Source of the DNA: Pedobacter sp. B4-66 | GTDB taxonomy: Bacteria > Bacteroidota > Bacteroidia > Sphingobacteriales > Sphingobacteriaceae | DNA length: 64,000 bases | Reading direction: 5' to 3' | Assembly (NCBI RefSeq): GCF_018492665.1 | Contig: NZ_JAFVME010000012.1 | Location: forward strand, 186,001 to 250,000 | Shown here: one piece after another, positions 42,139-52,200 of the stretch | How positions within the stretch are numbered: the stretch's first letter is position 1 | How the letters are laid out: every line of letters starts with the position of its first letter | Notes under the pieces: generated by a model | What the model was told of the DNA's origin: nothing | The model's database searches: none | What the model saw: the letters and a program-made list of their open reading frames with translations, nothing else | Made by a program: the position numbers and the translations under genes

Positions 42139-44586
42139 ATGAATATTTTAAAATTTGGAGGCACATCAGTCGGTTCTGTCGAAAGCATAAGCGCTTTGAT
42201 AGAGATACTTAAGCCGCTACAGGGAGATGAGAACCCTATAGTAGTTTTATCAGCAATGGGCGGTGTTACCAACGCATTACTTGACATGGCGGAAAATGCC
42301 CGGAACTTAAGAGACTACGGCGATGCATTGAAACTTGTTGAGGAGAAACACTTTAAGGTAATTAGAACTTTATTACCTGCAGGAGCACAAAATCCGGTGC
42401 TTACTAAGCTTAAAATTTATTTCAATGAGCTTGAAGATATCTTACAATCTGTATATAATCTTCGTGAGCTTAGTGCTCAAACCAGAGATTTGATTCTTAG
42501 CTATGGAGAGCGCTGTTCTACGGTAATGATTAGTCATATCGCTAAGCGACAATTTCCTGATGCACTTTATGTGGACGGAGCTGAGTTGATCAAAACTGAC
42601 AGTAATTTTGGCCAGGCTAAGGTAAATACTTACATGACCGAGATGCTCATCAATGATTTTTACGAAGCCAATAATAACAAAATGTTGTTTGTTACAGGTT
42701 TCATCTCGAGCAATGATGAGGGACGCGTTACTACGCTTGGTCGTGGTGGTAGTGATTATACAGCCGCAATATGGGGTGCAGCCTTAAATGCGTCTGAAAT
42801 ACAGATATGGACTGATGTTGATGGTATGCTAACTGCTGATCCTCGCATCGTTAAAAAAGCTTTTTCATTATCTGAATTAAGCTATACAGAGGCAATGGAG
42901 CTATCTTACTTTGGTGCAAAGGTAATTTATCCTCCAACAATGATTCCTGCCTTTTTAAAGAAGATTCCGATTGTAATTAAAAATACATTCAATACTGCTT
43001 TTGCAGGAACATATATTAAACACGGTGTAAGCCCTTCGAACCTTCCGATAAAGGGAATCTCATCGATTGACGAGATCAGCGTTTTAAACTTGTCTGGAAG
43101 CGGTATGGTGGGTAAAGCAGGCTTTAGTGGTAGGCTGTTTTCTATGCTTTCTCGTGAGCAGGTTAACGTTGTGTTGATTACTCAATCGTCATCTGAGCAC
43201 AGCATTACTTTTGCGGTGAAACCGGCTGATTCTTTAAAAGCATTGTCGTTAATTAATAAAGAATTTGAATTGGAGCTTCAGGCCAGAAAACTGGAATATC
43301 CTGAAGTAGAAAACGGTTTGTCTGTTGTAGCAATAGTTGGCGAAAACATGAAACGTACACCAGGTATGTCGGGCAAGTTGTTTAGCGCGCTTGGTCGTAA
43401 TGGTGTAAATGTTAGGGCTATTGCCCAGGGTTCTTCGGAGTACAACATTTCGGTAATTATCTCAAAAACGGATTTGTCTAAAGCCGTAAATGCGATACAT
43501 GATGCATTTTATGCAGACCTTAAGAAAACGTTGCATATATTTTGTCTTGGAACCGGAAACATAGGGAAAACCTTGTTTAAACAGCTTCAGGATCAGATGC
43601 CTTTCCTCGCCGATAATAACGATCTGCAAGTTAAAGTTATGGGGGTAAGTAATACCCGCAAAATGTATCTCGATCCAAGGGGTATCGATCTTAATACCTG
43701 GGAAGAGGATTTGAATAGCCAAGAGACCAAAGCAAGTTTGCCTGATTTTATCAGACGAATGAAAGCGATGAATCTGCCAAACTGTGTGTTTGTTGATAAT
43801 ACTGCAAGTCATAATCCGGTTGAGTTTTATCTGGATATTTTGCAATCGAGTATTTCTGTGGTTACTTGTAATAAACTAGGTAACTCTGCAGATTACGAAC
43901 AATATGCAGCCTTTAAAAAAGCAGCAAGAACTTATGGAGTCGACTTTTTCTATGAAACGAATGTAGGTGCAGGTTTGCCAATCATCCGTACACTTAAAGA
44001 TTTGATGTTAAGCGGTGATAAGGTAGGTAGCATTGAAGCTATTTTATCGGGTACTATCTCTTACATTTTTAATAATTATAAAGATGGGGTTCTGTTTCAT
44101 GAGGTGGTAAAAGAAGCTCAGGAAAAGGGCTATACTGAGCCTGATCCGAGAGATGACCTTAACGGTAAAGACTTTATGCGTAAAATGCTTATTCTGGCTC
44201 GTGATGCCGGATATGCATTGGAAGAAAAAGATATTGAACTGGAAAATATGTTGCCTCCATCGTGTATGGCTGCAGAAAGCGTGGCCGATTTTTATAAAGA
44301 ATTGAAAAATAACTCAGCATACTTTGAGGGTTTGAAAAATCAGGCCATTAAAGAGAATAAAGTACTTAGGTATATTGGTAAGCTTGAAGGTGGAAAGGTT
44401 TCCATCAACTTACAAATGGTTGATGAGGATCATCCTTTCTATACACTTTCAGGTAGCGATAACATTATCTCGTTTACTACCAATCGTTATAAAGACAGGC
44501 CATTAGTGGTAAAAGGGCCAGGCGCTGGTGCTGAAGTAACTGCTGCAGGTGTATTTGCTGACATTATAAACGTAGGTAAACGATGA
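42139..44586 (+). CDS. thrA: Bifunctional aspartokinase I / homoserine dehydrogenase I
   Basis: Residues about 1-290 form the aspartate kinase (MNILKFGGTSVGSVES, GRGGSDYTAA), about 310-450 two ACT domains for feedback control, and about 460-815 homoserine dehydrogenase (FCLGTGNIGKTLFKQL, ETNVGAGLPIIRTLKDL, SGTISYIFN). It phosphorylates aspartate and later reduces aspartate semialdehyde to homoserine, the branch point for threonine and methionine. The stop overlaps the thrB ATG by 4 bp. Expression should depend on the upstream Thr attenuator. Length matches the family. Confidence 0.97.
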   Translation: MNILKFGGTSVGSVESISALIEILKPLQGDENPIVVLSAMGGVTNALLDMAENARNLRDYGDALKLVEEKHFKVIRTLLPAGAQNPVLTKLKIYFNELEDILQSVYNLRELSAQTRDLILSYGERCSTVMISHIAKRQFPDALYVDGAELIKTDSNFGQAKVNTYMTEMLINDFYEANNNKMLFVTGFISSNDEGRVTTLGRGGSDYTAAIWGAALNASEIQIWTDVDGMLTADPRIVKKAFSLSELSYTEAMELSYFGAKVIYPPTMIPAFLKKIPIVIKNTFNTAFAGTYIKHGVSPSNLPIKGISSIDEISVLNLSGSGMVGKAGFSGRLFSMLSREQVNVVLITQSSSEHSITFAVKPADSLKALSLINKEFELELQARKLEYPEVENGLSVVAIVGENMKRTPGMSGKLFSALGRNGVNVRAIAQGSSEYNISVIISKTDLSKAVNAIHDAFYADLKKTLHIFCLGTGNIGKTLFKQLQDQMPFLADNNDLQVKVMGVSNTRKMYLDPRGIDLNTWEEDLNSQETKASLPDFIRRMKAMNLPNCVFVDNTASHNPVEFYLDILQSSISVVTCNKLGNSADYEQYAAFKKAARTYGVDFFYETNVGAGLPIIRTLKDLMLSGDKVGSIEAILSGTISYIFNNYKDGVLFHEVVKEAQEKGYTEPDPRDDLNGKDFMRKMLILARDAGYALEEKDIELENMLPPSCMAAESVADFYKELKNNSAYFEGLKNQAIKENKVLRYIGKLEGGKVSINLQMVDEDHPFYTLSGSDNIISFTTNRYKDRPLVVKGPGAGAEVTAAGVFADIINVGKR

Positions 44587-45518
44587 GAAATTCTATAAAA
44601 GTTTTCGCCCCGGCTACCGTAGCAAATGTGGTTTGTGGATATGATGTTTTGGGTTTTGCGGTAAATCAGCCGGGTGATGAGGTGATTATGAGCCTTACTG
44701 AGGGTAAGGGTATCAATATTTCAAAAATTACAGGTGACGATGGTAAATTGCCATTAAATCCTACAAAAAATACAGTAAGTGCTAGTGTACAACATTACTT
44801 GAATCACATAGGGAAACCTGATTTGGGTGTTGATATTGAGCTTCATAAAAAGATGCCAATAGGCAGCGGACTTGGTTCAAGTTCGGCTAGTACTGTGGCT
44901 GGTTTGTTCGCCATAAATTCGTTGTTGGGTAATTTGTTGACCAACAAAGAACTGGTTCCTTTTGCTATGAAAGGCGAGGAATTGGCTTGTGGTTATGGTC
45001 ACGCAGATAATGTTGCGCCTGCACTTATGGGTGGTTTTGTATTGATCAGGAGCTATCAGCCATTAGACATTATTAGTTTGCCTTTTCCTGAGGAGATGCA
45101 CGCTGCAATAGTTTATCCTGAGGTTGATGTGCCGACTAAAGATGCGCGTCAGATGATCCGCTCTAAAGTGTTGTTAAAGGACGCAGTTACTCAATGGGGA
45201 AATGTGGCCGGACTAGTTAGTGGCTTGTTTATGAAAGATTATGACCTGATTGGAAGAAGCATGACAGATATACTTGTTGAGCCTACTCGTTCTATCTTAA
45301 TCCCTGATTTTTATAAACTTCGTACTATTGCCATGAAAGCCGGAGCTGTAGGGTTTGGTATTTCGGGCTCTGGGCCTTCGGTATTTGCACTTACAAAGGA
45401 TGCGGATACGGCAAATAAGATCACCGAAAAGTTAAAGCAGCATTTGCAGAGTATTTCTATAAACAGCTTGTCTTTTGTTTCGGAAGTAAATAAAAAGGGA
45501 CCAATTATACTGGACTAG
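44583..45518 (+). CDS. thrB: Homoserine kinase
   Basis: A GHMP-family kinase of 311 residues that makes O-phosphohomoserine. The ATP-binding motif is MPIGSGLGSSSASTVAG, and the N-terminal VFAPATVANVVCGYDVLGFAV and C-terminal GISGSGPSVFAL motifs are typical. It overlaps thrA by 4 bp (translational coupling) and precedes thrC by 37 bp. Confidence 0.97.
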   Translation: MRNSIKVFAPATVANVVCGYDVLGFAVNQPGDEVIMSLTEGKGINISKITGDDGKLPLNPTKNTVSASVQHYLNHIGKPDLGVDIELHKKMPIGSGLGSSSASTVAGLFAINSLLGNLLTNKELVPFAMKGEELACGYGHADNVAPALMGGFVLIRSYQPLDIISLPFPEEMHAAIVYPEVDVPTKDARQMIRSKVLLKDAVTQWGNVAGLVSGLFMKDYDLIGRSMTDILVEPTRSILIPDFYKLRTIAMKAGAVGFGISGSGPSVFALTKDADTANKITEKLKQHLQSISINSLSFVSEVNKKGPIILD

Positions 45519-45555
45519 AGAGGATGATGATCAATTTAAAACATGACCAAACAAA

Positions 45556-46863
45556 ATGAAATTATACAGTACCAATAACCATAGTTTAAGTGTTGACTTT
45601 GCAACAGCTGTTTTTAACAGCATGCCCTTGGACAAAGGGTTATATATGCCTGTCAGCATTCCAGAATTGGATAAAGAATTTATTGATAACATTGACCAGT
45701 TTTCACTTTCAGAAATTGCTTTTAAAGTAGCTGCGGCTTTACTTAAAGGAGCAATGCCTAAAGAAGATCTTCAAAGCATTATTGAGGATGCCATCAATTT
45801 TGAAGCTCCTGTAGTTGCGCTTGATGACAATACCGCAGTCCTTGAGTTGTTTCATGGCCCATCGCTTGCCTTTAAAGACTTTGGCGCTAGATTTATGAGC
45901 CGTATTATGGCTTATTTCTTAAAAGACAATGAGAAAACCCTGGATGTGCTTGTCGCTACTTCTGGAGACACTGGTGGAGCCGTAGCTTTAGGCTTTTTAG
46001 GTGTTCCCAATACAAGGGTAACTATCCTTTACCCTAAAGGGAAAGTGAGCGAAATACAGGAACTACAACTTTGTACGAATGGACAAAACATTTATGCATT
46101 AGAAGTAAATGGAACTTTTGATGATTGCCAGAGTTTGGTGAAACAAGCCTTTGCTGATGATGAACTGAACGCCAAATTAAGATTAACTTCTGCAAATTCC
46201 ATTAATATCTCGAGGTTAATCCCTCAAACATTTTACTACTTTAATGCTTATGCTCAGTTAAAAAGACAGGGCAAAGCTGATCTAGTATTTTCTGTGCCAA
46301 GTGGGAATTTCGGAAATATTGCTGCGGGACTTTTAGCTTATAAAATGGGCTTACCTGTAAAGAAATTTATAGCGGCAACTAATGTGAATGATACTGTTCC
46401 GAGGTTTTTAGAAACAGGGATCTACGAAACTAAACCGTCAGTACAAACTTATTCTAACGCTATGGATGTTGGTGCGCCTAGCAATTGGGTAAGGATAATG
46501 GATTTGTTTAAAAACGACAAAGAAGCATTGCAACAGATTGTGCAGAGTTATCGTTTTACTGACGAAGATACCTTGAAAGGTATTAATGCGATATATGAGC
46601 AGTTCAATTATATTGCTTGTCCGCATACTGCAATAGCATGGCTTGCTTTGCAACAGTATAAATTGGAAAATGCTGATAGCAATTATACAGGTGTATTCCT
46701 TTCTACAGCGCATGCTTGTAAATTCCCTGACGTTTTTCCGGACACGATCAAAGCAAAGATTGAGTTTCCCGATCAGGTAAAAGATCTGTTAGCTAAGCCA
46801 AAAAAGGCAGAAAACATGAATACTGATTATGAATCTTTTAAAGCGTATTTGAATAGGTACTAG
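45556..46863 (+). CDS. thrC: Threonine synthase
   Basis: This PLP enzyme converts phosphohomoserine to threonine. Lys107 in HGPSLAFKDFGAR is the PLP lysine, and TSGDTGGAVALGF and VPSGNFGNIAAG are the phosphate-binding motifs. The 435-residue length matches the compact bacterial group. It closes the thrABC operon. A short repeat GGTACTA/TAGTACC across the stop may form a weak terminator. Confidence 0.97.
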   Translation: MKLYSTNNHSLSVDFATAVFNSMPLDKGLYMPVSIPELDKEFIDNIDQFSLSEIAFKVAAALLKGAMPKEDLQSIIEDAINFEAPVVALDDNTAVLELFHGPSLAFKDFGARFMSRIMAYFLKDNEKTLDVLVATSGDTGGAVALGFLGVPNTRVTILYPKGKVSEIQELQLCTNGQNIYALEVNGTFDDCQSLVKQAFADDELNAKLRLTSANSINISRLIPQTFYYFNAYAQLKRQGKADLVFSVPSGNFGNIAAGLLAYKMGLPVKKFIAATNVNDTVPRFLETGIYETKPSVQTYSNAMDVGAPSNWVRIMDLFKNDKEALQQIVQSYRFTDEDTLKGINAIYEQFNYIACPHTAIAWLALQQYKLENADSNYTGVFLSTAHACKFPDVFPDTIKAKIEFPDQVKDLLAKPKKAENMNTDYESFKAYLNRY

Positions 46864-46888
46864 CTTTCGGATATTTACTAGATAGTAC

Positions 46889-47323
46889 CTACTTTTTACT
46901 AAATCTCATAATAGCGATATCACCCATCATAAAGTTAAGGGTGGTGTCGCTAGTTACTGCATAAGTGCCAACTTTCTTAAGCATTTCAAGGAATGTTGAT
47001 TCGCCTTCGCCAGGACAAGCCATTTTTGTCATTGCAAACGGGGAGGTGAAATTGATGTTTGTATCATCGGCAACAAGGGCTCCAGAGTAAGAGTTACAAC
47101 TGGTATTGCCGCTGAACTTTTTCTCTGTTATTTCAAATTTAATAGTAGGTTTTTTGCCTGGATATAAGCCGTTAAATGCTATTCTTGGACCAGAAATGTA
47201 GTTAAGTTCCCATGTTCCACTTAATTGAGATAAGCCACCAGTTCCTATTGTTCCAGATTTCATGGTAGTACAGCCAGCAAGTGCACTTGTAATTACAAGT
47301 GTAAGTATCATCAGTTTTTTCAT
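46889..47323 (-). CDS. META domain lipoprotein (HslJ-like)
   Basis: The protein has a lipoprotein signal ending in ALAGC and a META/HslJ-type domain: GTWELNYISGPR, KFSGNTSCNSYSGAL and the MTKMACPG segment with its paired Cys. HslJ relatives are linked to heat and novobiocin tolerance in E. coli; the role here is unknown. The longest frame starts 12 codons earlier with an ATG, but MKKLMILTLV is a proper signal start. It lies after the metF terminator and converges with thrC. Confidence 0.85.
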   Translation of the reverse strand: MKKLMILTLVITSALAGCTTMKSGTIGTGGLSQLSGTWELNYISGPRIAFNGLYPGKKPTIKFEITEKKFSGNTSCNSYSGALVADDTNINFTSPFAMTKMACPGEGESTFLEMLKKVGTYAVTSDTTLNFMMGDIAIMRFSKK

Positions 47324-47370
47324 AGCATTAGAATTAGTGTTGTCACCATAAAGGTACAAAGACTAATTTA

Positions 47371-47413
47371 AAAACAATCGTCGTCCTGAATTTTTCAGGA
47401 CGACGATTGTTTT
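47371..47413 (-). terminator. Terminator of metH-metF (perfect palindrome)
   Basis: AAAACAATCGTCGTCCTGAA and its complement form a nearly uninterrupted stem of about 19 bp with a small loop, flanked by A and T runs, so it works in either direction. The core CCTGAATTTTTCAGG resembles the REP-like element at 28.1 kb. Confidence 0.85.
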
Positions 47414-47427
47414 GATAGTATGTTTTC

Positions 47428-48381
47428 TTAAAATATAGCTTGTGCTATTTTCTTAGTAGGTTCTGGATTGCTCATTGTATAGAAATGCAATACAGGTGCG
47501 CCAACCTGAATCAGCTCTTTGCATTGTTGTATCATCCATTCTATCCCTATTTCTTTTACTTGCTTTTCATCTTTACATGCCTGAACAGCTTCAGTTAATT
47601 CCTCTGGAAGATCAATATGAAATACCTTTGGTAAACTGATTAACTGCTTAGATGAGGTGATCGGTTTTAAACCCGGAATGATCGGTACATTGATGCCGTT
47701 CTCTCTGCATTGCTGCACAAAATTTACGTATTTGCTGTTGTCAAAAAACATCTGGGTTACAATAAACTCTGCACCCATATCTACTTTCTGTTTCAAGTAT
47801 TTAAAGTCAGCTTTCAAATTAGGGGCCTCAAAATGTTTCTCTGGATAACCGGCAACGCCTATGCAGAAGTCCGTTTTAAATGCAGAATGATCTTCGTGAA
47901 GGTATTTTCCAACGTTCATATCTGCTACCTGCTGAAGTAAGTCCGTGGCAAAGGCATGACCGCCTGGTGTTGGGATAAAAGAAGAGTCCGCATGGCGGGC
48001 ATCTCCTCTTAATACCAATACATTGTCGATGCCTAGAAACTGAAGATCTATTAATGCATTTTCAGTTTCTTCTTTGGTAAAACCACCACAAATTAAGTGA
48101 GGTACTGCATCTACTTTGTATCTGTTCATGATAGCAGCACAAATGGCTACTGTACCCGGTCTTTTGCGATAAGAAACTTTTTCTAACAGGCCGTTACTGT
48201 GTTGCTTGTAGATGTAGTCTTCTCTGTGATAGGTTACATCGATAAATGGAGGGTTAAACTCCATCAACGGGTCTATTGCTTTATAAATTTCTTCTATGCT
48301 TTTGCCTTTTACAGGCGGTAATAGTTCAAATGAGAATAACGTTTTACCGTTAGCGTTTTTTATATGATCTATAATTTTCAT
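47428..48381 (-). CDS. metF: 5,10-Methylenetetrahydrofolate reductase
   Basis: MetF makes the 5-methyl-THF that MetH uses to methylate homocysteine. The 317-residue protein shows the TIM-barrel motifs FSFELLPPVKGKSIE, VLVLRGDAR, GVAGYPEKH and FIVTQMFFDN typical of the FAD-containing bacterial enzyme. It starts 35 bp after metH and has no riboswitch of its own, so it is expected to share the SAM-controlled transcript. Confidence 0.96.
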   Translation of the reverse strand: MKIIDHIKNANGKTLFSFELLPPVKGKSIEEIYKAIDPLMEFNPPFIDVTYHREDYIYKQHSNGLLEKVSYRKRPGTVAICAAIMNRYKVDAVPHLICGGFTKEETENALIDLQFLGIDNVLVLRGDARHADSSFIPTPGGHAFATDLLQQVADMNVGKYLHEDHSAFKTDFCIGVAGYPEKHFEAPNLKADFKYLKQKVDMGAEFIVTQMFFDNSKYVNFVQQCRENGINVPIIPGLKPITSSKQLISLPKVFHIDLPEELTEAVQACKDEKQVKEIGIEWMIQQCKELIQVGAPVLHFYTMSNPEPTKKIAQAIF

Positions 48382-48416
48382 TGTAATGGTCTCGTATTGT
48401 GTTGGTTCGGTTTAAA

Positions 48417-51400
48417 TTAATAGGCTAAGTTAGGACTTAACCATCTCTCTACTTCTTCTACAGGCATGTCTTTTCTCACTGCATAATCATCAATCTGGTC
48501 TTTAGTGATTTTACCAAGGCCAAAGTATCTTGATTGTGGGTGAGCAAAGTAAAAGCCACTTACTGCTGCGGTAGGATGCATTGCATAGCTTTCAGTTAAA
48601 CGTAAGCCAATTCTGTTTTCTGCATCAAGCAATTCAAATAAGGTGCCTTTTTCTGTATGCTCCGGACAAGCTGGGTAACCTGGTGCCGGACGAATACCTG
48701 CGTATTCTTCTTTAATCAGCGCCTCATTGTCCAGACTTTCATCTTTTGCATAGCCCCAGTAATCTTTACGCACAAGCTCATGCATTTTCTCAGCAAAAGC
48801 TTCGGCAAGTCTATCAGCTAGTGCTTTTGCCATAATACTGTTGTAGTCGTCGTAGTTAGCTTCAAACTCAGCTACCATTTCATCACAGCCAATTCCTGTA
48901 GTAAGGGCGAAACCACCAAAATAATCAGGAACACCGGTTTCCTTTGGAGCAATAAAATCTGATAGTGCATAGTAAGGTTGACCTGCAACCTTTTCAGCTT
49001 GTTGGCGTAAGGTGTGAATTACTACCTCTTTACCTTCTACATCAAGCACAATATCATCGCCTTTTGCGTGAGCTGGCCAGAAACCTATTACAGCTTTTGC
49101 TGTAAGTAATTTCTCATCAACAATCTTTTTCAATAATACTTTAGCATCATTAAAAAGCTTTTTAGCCTCATCACCAACAACTTTATCTTCAAGGATACGA
49201 GGATAACTGCCACGTAGTTCCCAGGTTTGGAAAAAAGGTGTCCAGTCGATGTAAGGTACAAGTTCTTCAAGAGGGTAGTTCTCAAATACCATGGTTCCTG
49301 TAAATGATGGGGCAGGAGCAACTAATGCGGTATCTATCTTAAAGTTGTCTTCTCTGGCTTGTTCAATTGTTTTAAAGCGCTTATCTGAACGTTTGTTTAA
49401 GTGAGCCTCACGTGCTTTATCGTATTCTTCGCGGATACCGTTGATGTAATCTTCGCGGGCATCCTTGTTCATTAAGGTACTGCAAACAGTTACACTTCTA
49501 GAAGCATCAAGCACATGTATAGCTGGGCCAGAATAGTTAGGTGCAACTTTAACAGCAGCATGGATTCTCGAAGTTGTAGCACCACCGATAATCAAAGGAA
49601 TGGTGAAACCTTCGCGCTCCATTTCTTTGGCAAAATGTACCATTTCATCAAGAGAAGGGGTAATTAAACCACTTAATCCAATAATATCAGCGTTTATCTC
49701 TTTGGCTTTTTTAATGATCTCCTGTGCAGGGACCATTACGCCCATATCAACGATTTCGAAGTTATTACAAGCTAAAACTACACCTACAATGTTCTTTCCG
49801 ATATCGTGTACGTCACCTTTTACAGTTGCCATTAATACTCTTCCTGCAGATGAATTCTGATCCTGATCTGGGTTATCCAGCTTTTCCTGCTCAATAAATG
49901 GCAAGAGATAAGCAACAGCCTTTTTCATTACGCGGGCAGATTTTACAACCTGAGGTAAGAACATTTTACCGGCTCCAAATAGGTCACCTACAATGTTCAT
50001 TCCATCCATCAATGGACCTTCAATTACCTGAATTGGCCTAGGGTATTTCTGACGTGCTTCTTCAACATCAGCATCAAGGTACTCTATAATTCCTTTAACT
50101 AATGAATGAGACAGTCTTTCTTCGACACTGTTTTTGCGCCATTCTTCGTCTCTGACAATCTCTTTTCCTTTAGATTTGATGGTGTCGGCAAACTCTACCA
50201 ATCGTTCGGTAGCGTCATCTCTGCGGTTTAGCAATACATCCTCAACAAGAACCAATAGTTCTGGTGGGATTTCCTGATAAACCTCAAGCATACCAGCATT
50301 TACAATTCCCATATCTAGACCAGCTTTGATGGCATGGTACAAGAATGCAGAGTGCATAGCCTCTCTAACGGTATTATTTCCTCTAAAAGAGAAGGAGATG
50401 TTTGAAACACCACCACTTACTTTTGCATGAGGCAGGTTTTCTTTAATCCAGCGGGTAGCGTTTATAAAATCTACCGCATAGTTGTTGTGCTCTTCTAATC
50501 CGGTTGCAACGGTAAGGATGTTCGGATCGAAGATGATGTCCTGAGCTGGAAAGCCAATTTCATCAACTAAAATATCGTATGATCTTTTACAGATCTCTTT
50601 TCTTCTTTCAAAATTGTCGGCCTGTCCTTGCTCATCAAAAGCCATTACCACTACGGCAGCGCCATAAGTCATGATTTTGCGTGCACTTTCGCGGAATTTG
50701 TCTTCTCCTTCTTTAAGCGAGATAGAGTTTACAATTCCTTTTCCCTGCAAACATTTTAATCCGGCTTCGATAACTGTCCATTTGGACGAATCGACCATGA
50801 TAGGTAGTTTTGAAATGTCCGGCTCAGAAGCAATCAGGTTAAGGAATTTGGTCATTGAGGCTTCTGAATCAATCATCCCCTCATCCATGTTCACGTCGAT
50901 AACCTGTGCACCACCTTCAACCTGCTGACGAGCAACTGTAAGTGCAGCTTCAAAATCTCCACCTAAAATTAGCTTAGAGAATTTTGGAGAACCTGTAATG
51001 TTTGTACGCTCACCTATGTTTACAAAAATACTCTCTGGAGTAATTGTAACTGGTTCCAGGCCGCTTAAACGCAGGTGTGGCTCTATTTGAGGTATTTTAC
51101 GAGGTGCTACATTTTTTGCTTTTGCAGCTATACAGCCGATGTGATCCGGAGTAGTTCCACAGCAACCGCCAACTATGTTTACAAAGCCATGCTGAATAAA
51201 ATCTTCCACTAAATGAGCCGTTTCATGAGGCATTTCATCATAAGCGCCAAATTCATTAGGCAAACCGGCGTTAGGATAGGCAGAAACGTAGCATCCTGCT
51301 TTAGCAGAAAGTTCTTCTATGTGCGGTCTCATATCTTTTGCACCTAAGGCACAATTGAAACCTATACTTAAAGGATTGGCGTGGATTACAGAGTTTAAGA

Positions 51401-52076
51401 AAGCTTCGGCAGTTTGACCTGATAAAGTTCTTCCAGAAGCATCAGTAATGGTTCCAGAGATCATTATTTCTATTTTACAACCAATTACATCCTCATATTT
51501 TTTAATGGCAAATATGGCAGCCTTTGCATTTAAGGTGTCAAAAATGGTTTCGATTAATAGCAGGTCTGAACCGCCATCAACTAATCCGCGTATTTGTTCG
51601 TAATAAGCATCAACTAATTCATCGAAAGTAAGTGCCCTATATCCAGGGTCGTTTACATCTGGGGAAATTGATAATGTTCTGTTGGTAGGGCCAACTGCAC
51701 CTGCAACAAAGCATTTTCTGTCGGGGTTAGCCGCCATGAATTCATTAACAGCCTCTTTGGCTATTTTAGCACCTTCAAAGCTCATTTCATAGTCAAGCTC
51801 TTCCATCTGGTAATCGGCCAGTGAAATACGCTGGGTACTAAAGGTATTGGTCTCAATGATATCTGTACCGGCCTTTAAGTATTCGGTATGAATAGCCTTA
51901 ATGATATCCGGACGGGTAATGTTTAGTAAATCGTTATTACCTTTTACATCACACGGATGATCTTTGAATCGTTCGCCCCTGAAATCTTCTTCAGAAAGGA
52001 CGTAACGTTGTATCATAGTGCCCATCGCACCATCAATGATCAAGATACGTTTTTCTAACTCTGCTCTAATGTCCAT
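48417..52076 (-). CDS. metH: Cobalamin-dependent methionine synthase
   Basis: MetH transfers the methyl group of methyl-THF through B12 to homocysteine. All four modules are present in 1219 residues. The homocysteine domain (about 1-325) has the zinc motif GGCCGTTPDH, and the pterin domain spans about 350-610. The B12 cap and binding domain (about 640-890) has the lower ligand His in KGDVHDIGKNIVG. The SAM-dependent reactivation domain (about 900-1219) has RPAPGYPACPEHTEK. A SAM-I riboswitch lies in its 225-nt leader. Confidence 0.97.
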   Translation of the reverse strand: MDIRAELEKRILIIDGAMGTMIQRYVLSEEDFRGERFKDHPCDVKGNNDLLNITRPDIIKAIHTEYLKAGTDIIETNTFSTQRISLADYQMEELDYEMSFEGAKIAKEAVNEFMAANPDRKCFVAGAVGPTNRTLSISPDVNDPGYRALTFDELVDAYYEQIRGLVDGGSDLLLIETIFDTLNAKAAIFAIKKYEDVIGCKIEIMISGTITDASGRTLSGQTAEAFLNSVIHANPLSIGFNCALGAKDMRPHIEELSAKAGCYVSAYPNAGLPNEFGAYDEMPHETAHLVEDFIQHGFVNIVGGCCGTTPDHIGCIAAKAKNVAPRKIPQIEPHLRLSGLEPVTITPESIFVNIGERTNITGSPKFSKLILGGDFEAALTVARQQVEGGAQVIDVNMDEGMIDSEASMTKFLNLIASEPDISKLPIMVDSSKWTVIEAGLKCLQGKGIVNSISLKEGEDKFRESARKIMTYGAAVVVMAFDEQGQADNFERRKEICKRSYDILVDEIGFPAQDIIFDPNILTVATGLEEHNNYAVDFINATRWIKENLPHAKVSGGVSNISFSFRGNNTVREAMHSAFLYHAIKAGLDMGIVNAGMLEVYQEIPPELLVLVEDVLLNRRDDATERLVEFADTIKSKGKEIVRDEEWRKNSVEERLSHSLVKGIIEYLDADVEEARQKYPRPIQVIEGPLMDGMNIVGDLFGAGKMFLPQVVKSARVMKKAVAYLLPFIEQEKLDNPDQDQNSSAGRVLMATVKGDVHDIGKNIVGVVLACNNFEIVDMGVMVPAQEIIKKAKEINADIIGLSGLITPSLDEMVHFAKEMEREGFTIPLIIGGATTSRIHAAVKVAPNYSGPAIHVLDASRSVTVCSTLMNKDAREDYINGIREEYDKAREAHLNKRSDKRFKTIEQAREDNFKIDTALVAPAPSFTGTMVFENYPLEELVPYIDWTPFFQTWELRGSYPRILEDKVVGDEAKKLFNDAKVLLKKIVDEKLLTAKAVIGFWPAHAKGDDIVLDVEGKEVVIHTLRQQAEKVAGQPYYALSDFIAPKETGVPDYFGGFALTTGIGCDEMVAEFEANYDDYNSIMAKALADRLAEAFAEKMHELVRKDYWGYAKDESLDNEALIKEEYAGIRPAPGYPACPEHTEKGTLFELLDAENRIGLRLTESYAMHPTAAVSGFYFAHPQSRYFGLGKITKDQIDDYAVRKDMPVEEVERWLSPNLAY

Positions 52077-52100
52077 TTTTAATAGTAATATGAGTAGGTA

Positions 52101-52200
52101 ATAAGCTAAAGTTGATAGAGGCTACGCCTAAACAAGTGCCGAACTCATTACATACAAAGCTTATTCGAAAAGTCCGGTTTAGGTGTCGACTTTAACTTAT
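52101..52200 (-). promoter_or_regulatory. metH riboswitch expression platform: alternative 12-bp helix
   Basis: The RNA segment complementary to 52189-52200 contains the 3' strand of riboswitch stem P1 and can pair over 12 continuous positions (one G-U) with the segment complementary to 52101-52112. That second segment lies 24 nt before the metH ATG. A 7-bp inner helix (52127-52133 with 52177-52183) would stack inside. P1 and this helix exclude each other. No T-run terminator is visible, so translation control or an unseen terminator is possible. Confidence 0.6.

Noticed and set aside
43462..43845. 127-codon - strand frame within thrA
   Set aside because: Antisense of the homoserine dehydrogenase part; no recognisable protein features.
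46856..46889. GGTACTA/TAGTACC repeat across the thrC stop as a terminator
   Set aside because: Seven-bp stem with a 20-nt loop and a poor T-run; it overlaps both convergent stop codons. Too weak to call.
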